The translations under genes and the position numbers were made by a program. A model generated the notes under the pieces. The model was given only the letters and a program-made list of their open reading frames with translations, had not been told where the DNA came from and did not search any database. A stretch of 64,000 bases of DNA from Stomoxys calcitrans (taxonomy: Eukaryota > Arthropoda > Insecta > Diptera > Muscidae), in NCBI RefSeq assembly GCF_963082655.1, contig NC_081552.1, positions 52,491,947 through 52,555,946 of the forward strand, in the 5' to 3' direction. Positions 57,690 through 64,000 of the stretch are shown piece after piece. Every line of letters begins with the position of its first letter. Position 1 is the first letter of the stretch.

Positions 57690-58829
57690 ACCAGATTTCC
57701 TCCTTGGCTTAAGTAGCATCTCGACACTCTTGGTCGTACCATAGGTTTCTTGAAGGAGGCTTCCGGTACCCAAGTACGGATTTCGCGGCATTTTCCATGG
57801 AGTGGGCAATAGTTTGCCACTGCGTCATTATATCATCGGAACAAGGAGTGCTTTCATCAAGCAGTTGGGTCAGTCAAGTGGAGTATGCCGCTGCCATTTC
57901 TTGTGTTTGCAGCTTTTCAATGACCAGATTCCGTGCAGTGTCAGATTGTACTTTCCTCGCCATGTTCAAACGGGTGCGAACCTTTGCTGCAACAAGGTAA
58001 TGATCCGAATCTATATTCGCTCCACGGATCGATCATACATCTAACACGCTGGATGAATGCCTTCCATCTATTACAACGTGATCAATTTGGTTTCTCGTGT
58101 TTTGATCGTTTGACAGCCATGTGGCTTTGTGAATATTTTTATGTTGAAATCTGGTGCTACTAACTACCATGTTTTTTGCCGCGACGAAATCTATCAGCCT
58201 CAACCCATTACTGGACCTTATCTAGTGGAGGCTAAACTTTCCGACTGTTGGACCAAAAATGTGTTCCTTTCCTATTTTCGTATTAAAATCTCCCAGAACT
58301 ATTTTAACATCATGGGCGAGGCAGGGGTCATATTCTCTCTCTAGGCGCTCGTAGAAAATATCCTTGGTCTGCTCGTCTTTGTCTTCCGTCGGGGCATGGG
58401 CACAAATAAGACTGATGTTGAAGAATTTGGTTTTTATGCGGATTGTGGCTAGCCTCTCATCAACCGGAGTAAAGCTGGATACAAGGTGTTTCAGTCTCCG
58501 ACTAACCACAAATCCACAGCCAAATTCATGCCTCTTGTTATGGCAGCTATAGTACAGTTCGTCTCCGTTTGGTGTTGTAGTGACGCCATTCCCAGTCCAT
58601 CGCACTTCCTGTAAGGCGGTTATGTCTGCCTTGTACTTCTCTAATACATCCGCCAGCGAATATACTGCACCTTCTCTATAAAGAGTGCGGACATTCCAGG
58701 TGCAGATCCGCAAATCATGGTCTTTTTTCGTTTGCGTGAGTCGTCAACGCCGGCCGATACGGGATAACTATGAGCACCACACAGGTTGGAACTTTGAGCT
58801 CCGACTTGTGTGGTGTCCATCGTTATCAC
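57690..58829 (-). pseudogene. RTE AP-endonuclease, lightly damaged
   Basis: Starts MDTTQVGAQSSNLCGAHSYP, then a one-base shift at an A6 run (58733-58738) leads into LRICTWNVRTLYREGAV (Asn motif), ITALQEVRW (catalytic Glu) and VKIVLGDFNTKIG. After an in-frame stop near 58222 come RNQIDHVVIDGRH, a TGA near 58036 and DSDHYLVAAKV, the SDH motif. Nearly all catalytic motifs of the endonuclease fold are therefore visible. It stays in one frame apart from two stops and the one-base shift, so this copy seems fairly young compared with the other LINEs here. Confidence 0.9.
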
Positions 58830-59256
58830 GGGAAGCTTAGCTGAAAGCTACCGGGCGCGTCCACAGGTTGCGGATGGTGGAAACCTCTGTTTTTATGCGG
58901 AGTAGCTGCAAATGCGGCCGCAGGCAGTCAGCGATTTTCGAGAAGAGAGTCTTAGTGGGGAGTCAGGTGGCACTGGCTCTTAATTAAATACTGAGTGCCA
59001 ATGATACTCGAGATGACAAGGCGAGTTATTGGCGCCTTCAAATAACCAATGGCCACCATCAGCATCTGTTCCCAGGTTAGGGACGGCGGGCGGCGAGCGT
59101 CGGATCTTGGAGCAAGCAGCTCGCCACAACGAGGGATACGAGTGTAATCCCACAAAACCCATGCGGTTGGGGCGATGGACCAGTAACACGCCCCCGGAAA
59201 AGAACTGAGAACTACTATGAGAAATAAAGGAATAGTAAAAACGCTTTCTACTCTCA
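58830..59256 (-). mobile_element. RTE-type LINE 5' region
   Basis: Sequence upstream of the endonuclease start, with 'ttcaaataaccaatggccac', 'gagcgtcggatcttggagca', 'gcggttggggcgatggacca'. Parts recur at 36451-36590 and 48707-48960, so it is the noncoding 5' region of the family. Family F sequence starts right after it. Confidence 0.7.
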
Positions 59257-59257
59257 A

Positions 59258-59445
59258 AAAAGGTATTTGTATCCCATATTGTCATGAATGGGGTTTGCGG
59301 TAGGAGAGGCCCTCCCAGGTACCCCACCCCAAATTTGGTTACAAAATTTTTGGTTTTTAGTTTAGTATCAGAGTACAAACGAAATTTCGCTTGAATCCCA
59401 CCATCCATCTCCGAGATCTGCGTTTTTAAAAATTACAGTCAGGCG
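59258..59445 (+). repeat. Family F, copy F8
   Basis: 'aaaggtatttgtatcccata', 'gtacaaacgaaatttcgctt', 'catccatctccgagatctgc' match F1, F3 and F5. Short copy between the LINE and E37. Confidence 0.6.
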
Positions 59446-59496
59446 TATGATTCGTCTGAAACCAAGAAAATTCTGTGCAGCCACTTTTGAGTCTTA

Positions 59497-60548
59497 GGGG
59501 GTATATTAATTTAGTCATTCCGTTTGCAATATATCGAAATATCAATTTCCGACCCTACAAATTATATAAATTTCAGATTGTGTTGAAATTCTAAGACGAT
59601 TTAACTATTTCCGTGTGCCTGGCCGTGTATGTATCACTCTACAGACTTCAAATTGAGATATTGAGCTTAAATTATGCAGAAACCCGTATTTATTTAATAC
59701 GCAGGTTAAGTTCTTGAACGAGCGAAATCGTATGAGATTTGGAAATAGCTGCTATATAGACCGATGTTCTGATTTAAGGCCTTGAGCTCATAAAAGGCAC
59801 ATTTATTAACCGATTTCCTGATATTTGGAACAATAAATTGTGCTAGGGCACCCAATATCCGAACCGAATATGTTTCATATGGACCCATATTAACATATAG
59901 CTGTCATATAGACCGAACTGCGGACTCAAATACTCAAGCCGTATTTATTGCCCGATCTCGCTGAAATTCGGAACAATGTGTATGGTTGAGATTGGACCAT
60001 ATTTGGATATAGCTGCCATATTGACCAATCTGCGGACTCAAGGTTTTTTAGCGCATAAAAGCCGCATATATTGCCCGATATCGCTGAAATTTGGAACAGT
60101 GAGTTGCAGTAGGACACCCAACACATCGGACCAGCTACCATATAGACCGATATTAGATTTTTCTGAATTTTGGGATGGTGAGTTGGACACAGTCACTTCA
60201 TATCCGAATCGAGTATGGTCCACATCAGGCTACACTTGGATATAGCTGCCATATAAACCGATCTGGCTACTTAGGGTCTCCAGCGGGTGAAAGACCATTT
60301 TATTATCCAATTTCGTGGATGTTTGGAATAGTCGGTTGGATTAAGCCACCAGATATCCGATCCAAATATAGTCAACATCAGAACTTATCCGAAATTTGTA
60401 TAAGGCATCTCGGTACCTGAACCAAATATGTCCAGATCGCCCCAATATGGATATAGCAGAGTTATAATATAATAGGATAACAAATACACCCATGGTGGTG
60501 GGTATCCAAAGGTCGGCATGGCCGAACTTAATGCGTTTTTACCTTTTG
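59497..60548 (+). mobile_element. DINE-1-like element E37 (class B, diverged)
   Basis: The head lacks its first bases (gggggtatattaatttagtc), then 'tttccgaccctacaaattat', a poor CCGTGTGCCTGGCC run, five diverged class B monomers, tail 'atggtggtgggtatccaaag' with GTCGGCATGGCCGAA and GCGTTTTTACC. Older than E28 or E30 by divergence. Confidence 0.82.
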
Positions 60549-61075
60549 TATATCATTTTTTTCAGAATTTTATCTCTACAAAAAAATTTTAGCAATCTTT
60601 ATTACATTTCTAATAGAAAATTGCTTCAAATATTTAATGTTAAGAAAATGTTGTAGATTTTATTTCAATTTTGTCAAAGCTTAGATTACCATCTTATCAA
60701 AATTTTGTAGCTACAGAAAATGTTTTCCAAAATATTTTTCTATAGAAACCTTTGACAAAATTTGTTTTTAAATTTTGAAAAAAAAAAATATTCTTAGAAA
60801 TTTTTTTTTGCAATTTTGTAGCTACAGAAAATTTTTTCAAAATTTTATCTGTGTAGAAAATAATGTCAAATTTTTTTATAGCAAGGTTTATTTCTGCAGA
60901 TAATTTTGTCAAAAATTTTCTTAATAGAAAATTTAGTCAAAAACTTGTATTTCTGTACAACATTTTTGTTATAGAATATACATTTTTATGGAAAATATAG
61001 TAAAAATTTTATTTCAACAAAAAAAAATGTTTCCAAAATTTTATTTATCTATTAATTTTTATCAAAACTTAGTTC
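60549..61075. repeat. Decayed AT-rich short-period repeat
   Basis: Recurring 'caaaattttatttct', 'tctatagaaa', 'gctacagaaaatttttt' at about 30-60 bp spacing. Same general type as 18746-19560. Confidence 0.65.
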
Positions 61076-61077
61076 TA

Positions 61078-62147
61078 AACAAGTGAGAGCGAGCTAAGTT
61101 CGGCCGGGCCGAATCTTATATACCCTCCAACTTTGATCGCATTTGTCGAGTTCTATGCGCGGTATCTCTCCTCAGACAAACATAGAATATTGAATAAGAA
61201 CTGTTATGATATTGGACCTATATCATGTTATAGTCCGATTCGAACCATAAATTAGTGCTGAACATTGTAGAAGTCATTGTGTAATATTTCAGTTCATACG
61301 GATAAGTATTGCGTCTTGTAGGGGTTCAAGAAGCAAAATCGGGGGATAGGTTTATATGGGAGCTGTATCAAGCTATAGATCGTTTAAGACCATATTAGAC
61401 ACGTATGTTGAAAGTCATGAGAGAAGCCCTTGTACAAAATTTCAGCCAAATCAGATGAGAATTGCGCCCTCTAGAGGTTCAAGAAGTCAAGATCCCAGAT
61501 AGGTTTATATGGCATCCATATCGGGTTCTATACCGATTTACGCCATATTTAGCACAGTTATTGGAAGTCACAACACAAACACGTCATCCAAAATTTCAGC
61601 CAAATCGGATGAGAATTGCGCGCTCTATTGGCTCAAGAAGTCAAATCCAAGATCGGTTTATATGATAGCTACACCAGATTATGAACCGATTTGAATCATA
61701 CATAGCACAGTTGTTGGAAGTGTTACCAAAACACTACGTGCAAAATTTCAATAAGATCAGATAAGAATTGCGCCCTCTAGAGGCTCAAGAAGTCAAGACC
61801 CAAGATCGGTTTATGTGGCAGCTATATCAAGAAACATGGACCGATTTTGCCCATTTACAATGCCAACCGACCTACTCGAATAAAAACATGGACCGATTTT
61901 GCCCATTTACAATGCAAACCGACCTACACTAATAAAAAGTATTTCTGCAAAATTTCAAGCGGCTAGCTTTACTCCTTCGAAAGTTAGCGTGCTTTCGACA
62001 GACAGACGGACGGACATGGCGAGATCGACTTAAAATGACATGAGAATCAAGAATATATATATTTTATGGGGTCTTAGACGCATATTTCGAGGTGTTACAA
62101 ACAGAATGACGAAATTAGCATACCCCCATCCTATGGTGGAGGGTATA
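61078..62147 (-). mobile_element. DINE-1-like element E38 (class A, complete)
   Basis: The plus text begins 'aaacaagtgagagcgagcta' with TTCGGCCGGGCCGAA, 'tataccctccaactttgatc', then about five monomers, a 52-bp local duplication (catggaccgattttgcccat at 61835 and 61887), CAGACAGACGGACGG, core and head 'catcctatggtggagggtat a'. Its head faces the head of E39 across about 24 bp. Confidence 0.9.
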
Positions 62148-62171
62148 AAAATATTTACAAAAATTTTTTAT

Positions 62172-63910
62172 TATATCCGACACCACTACTGTGGTACAGG
62201 ATATTATAATTTAGTGCATTTGTTTGTAACAACCAGAAGGAAGAGAGATAGACCCAGAATCACTTTCTGATATGATTTAGCTATGTCCATCTGTCTGTCC
62301 ATCTGTCTGTCCATCTGTCTGTTCGACTGTCTGTCCGTCCGTCTATCTGTCCGTCTGTCTGTCCGTCTGTCTGTACGTCTGTCTGTCCGTCTGTCTGTCT
62401 GTCCGTCTGTCTGTCCGTCTGTCTGTCCGTCTGTCTGTCCGTCTGTTTGTCCGTCTGTCTGTCTGTCCGTCTGTCTGTCCGTCTGTCTGTCCGTCTGTCC
62501 ATGTTGTGTACAAAGTGCAGGTCACAGTTTTCGTCCCATCGTCTTAAAGTTTTATACAGGGATGTATTTTGGACTAAAAACGTAGCCTATTGAAATTGGA
62601 AAAAATCGGTTCAGATTTGAATATAGCTCCCATATAAATGTTCTTCCGATTTGCAGTAATAATGCAATAAAATGGTAATTTGTTTACCGATTCTCTCCTA
62701 ATTTGACAAAAGACTCTCTCGACTCTCGATATTATTGGTCAATTTCATGGAAATCGGTTCAGATTTAGATATATCTCTCATATCACCCGATTTAAACTTC
62801 TAGAGTCATAGCAAGCACATTTATTGACCAATCTTGCCAAAATTTTCCACAACGCTTTTCTCGACGACTACCACAAAATCTCAGAAGTTTGCTCGAGATC
62901 GGTTCAGATTTAGATGTAGCTCGGATATATATGTTCGTCCGATTTTGATAAATTTTGCAAAAGAGTGCTCATTTGTTAACCGATTCTCCCGAAATTTGGC
63001 AGGAAGGACATCGTTATGACTCTTAAAATTACTGGTGAATTTTATAGAAATCGGTTCAGATTTAGATGTAGCTGCCATATATGTATATCGCCCGATTTTC
63101 ACTTTTTTCAAGAGCCATTGCATAAGCATATATTGACCAATCTTGCCAAAATTTTGCACAACGCTTTGCTGTACAACTACCACAATATCTGAGAAGATTG
63201 CAGGAAATCGGTTTAGATTTAGATATAGCTCCCATATACATGTTTGTCCGATTTTGTGGAAATATTTCAGTTAAGTGCACATTTGTCAACCGATTCTCGC
63301 AAAATTTGGCAGGAAGCATTTTCTCATGACTGTTGATCTTAGTGGTGAATTTTATAGAAATCGGTTCAGATTTAGATGTAGCTGCAATATATGTACATCG
63401 CAGGATTTTCACTCCAAGAGCAACTGCAAGCGCATTTATTGACCAATCTTACCAAAATTTTGCACAACGCCTTCCTCGACGGCTACCACAATATCTGAAA
63501 AGTTTGGTCGAAATCGGTCCGTATATAGATATAGCTCCGATATACAATATATGTTCGTCCGATTTTGATAGATATAGCAATAAATAGCTCATTTGTAAAC
63601 CGATTCTCTCGAAATTTGGCAGGAGGAATTTTCTCTCGACTCTCGATATTACTGGTGAATTTCATAGAAATCGGTTCAGATTTAGATGTATATATAGAAG
63701 CCATATATGTATATAGCCCGATTTTCATACAAAAAAACCACTGCAAGCGCATGTATTGACCAACCTTGCTGTTCGCATTTGTTAACCGATTCTCCCAAAA
63801 TTTGGTATTAAGAATTTTCTCATGACTATCGTCGTAATAACGAGTAAATTTCATAGAAATCGGTTCAGATTTAGATAAAGCTCTCATATATATGTCCGTC
63901 AAAGTTTGTT
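62172..63910 (+). mobile_element. Class C DINE-like element E39 (3' end not seen)
   Basis: Head 'tatatccgacaccactactg' with arm 'tggtacaggatattataat', a huge TGTC tract, then class C monomers in a 310-bp two-part period ('cagatttagatgta' at 63061, 63371 and 63681 region). The halves are 'gctcccatatatatgttcgt...cgattctc.cgaaatttggcagg' and 'gctgccatatatgtatat...attgaccaatcttgcc'. It ends near 'tatgtccgtc'; the last 90 bp of the window are unassigned. Confidence 0.85.
62284..62503. repeat. (CTGT/CCGT)n microsatellite, ~220 bp
   Basis: An expanded run of TGTC-type tetramers (ctgtctgtccgtctgtctgt) exactly where other copies have a short CTGTCCGTCTGTC run. Open on both strands as Arg/Thr/Asp/Gln and Ser/Val/Cys/Leu repeats, which are not genes. 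Confidence 0.97.
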
Positions 63911-64000
63911 TAATGTTTAATTAATCAACTGAAGTTATTACAGTTTGAAATATTTGCTCGAAATTTGAAACGGATTGTTTAAAAACCCATCTGAAAACAT

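Larger units (their letters stand above)
56245..59256 (-). mobile_element. RTE-type non-LTR retrotransposon, copy 1
   Basis: The longest LINE here: 5' region (58830-59256), endonuclease (58829 to about 57690), RT (57634 to about 56650) and the RTE-type C-terminal region (to 56245). The 3' end is missing. Some 250 bp between EN and RT appear deleted, judged by the jump from 'CRDAT' to 'NLVTDTDNML'. Copy 2 (45.4-46.4 kb) and the 5' fragments at 36.5 and 48.7 kb belong to the same family. Confidence 0.9.

Noticed and set aside
62281..62585. Frames rich in Arg/Thr/Asp/Gln or Ser/Val/Cys/Leu on both strands
   Set aside because: Translation of the TGTC microsatellite; open on both strands because the repeat has no stops.

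Overview
This window looks like non-genic, repeat-packed DNA from a higher fly (Diptera, Brachycera), most likely a calyptrate muscoid such as a house-fly or stable-fly relative. The main reason is that the commonest repeat carries the hallmarks of the Drosophila DINE-1/INE-1 (Helentron-associated) family. These are a TATACCC start, a core around TATATATATTCTTGATC, a nearby CATGTCCGTCCGTC run, central tandem monomers of about 150 bp, and an end with a TTCGGCC/GGCCGAA hairpin then CTTTTACTTGTT. I recognise no intact host protein-coding gene, rRNA or canonical tRNA. Genus-level placement is inference.

Layout. A 31-bp palindromic satellite fills 1-1140. Roughly 40 DINE-1-like elements or fragments follow, on both strands, in three monomer classes that I call A, B and C. 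Class A has 153-bp monomers, class B about 153 bp, and class C a 310-bp dimer. They are mixed with a second dispersed repeat (family F, marked by GCGCCTTCTTT and repeated 'tactcccaaatacc...catttgagcccc' blocks). There is also a dead mariner (7887-8965), three copies of a 232-238 bp TA-flanked MITE, a ~493-bp repeat G with a Pol III B-box-like sequence (19561-21152), and four sets of broken non-LTR retrotransposon sequence: RT/RNase H and ORF1-like at 34.7-36.1 kb, RTE-type at 45.4-48.1 kb, PHD/EN/RT at 52.6-54.8 kb, and RTE-type at 56.2-59.3 kb. Spaces of 0.5-2 kb at 1389-3420, 21255-22840, 32526-34245, 40637-42063, 44514-45049 and 50454-51370 hold no gene I can support.

The window records repeated nesting. 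A mariner sits in an F element, MITEs sit in paralogous DINE elements at two different TA sites, a DINE element sits in an RTE copy, and two microsatellites, (TA)n and (TGTC)n, have grown out of DINE core motifs. No functional gene system was found. The best candidates for follow-up are a near-perfect 3.6-kb head-to-head inverted pair of DINE elements (22894-26490) that would give hairpin RNA if transcribed, an 11-copy monomer array with exact 153-bp spacing, and a LINE with a 2A-like motif before a PHD-type finger.
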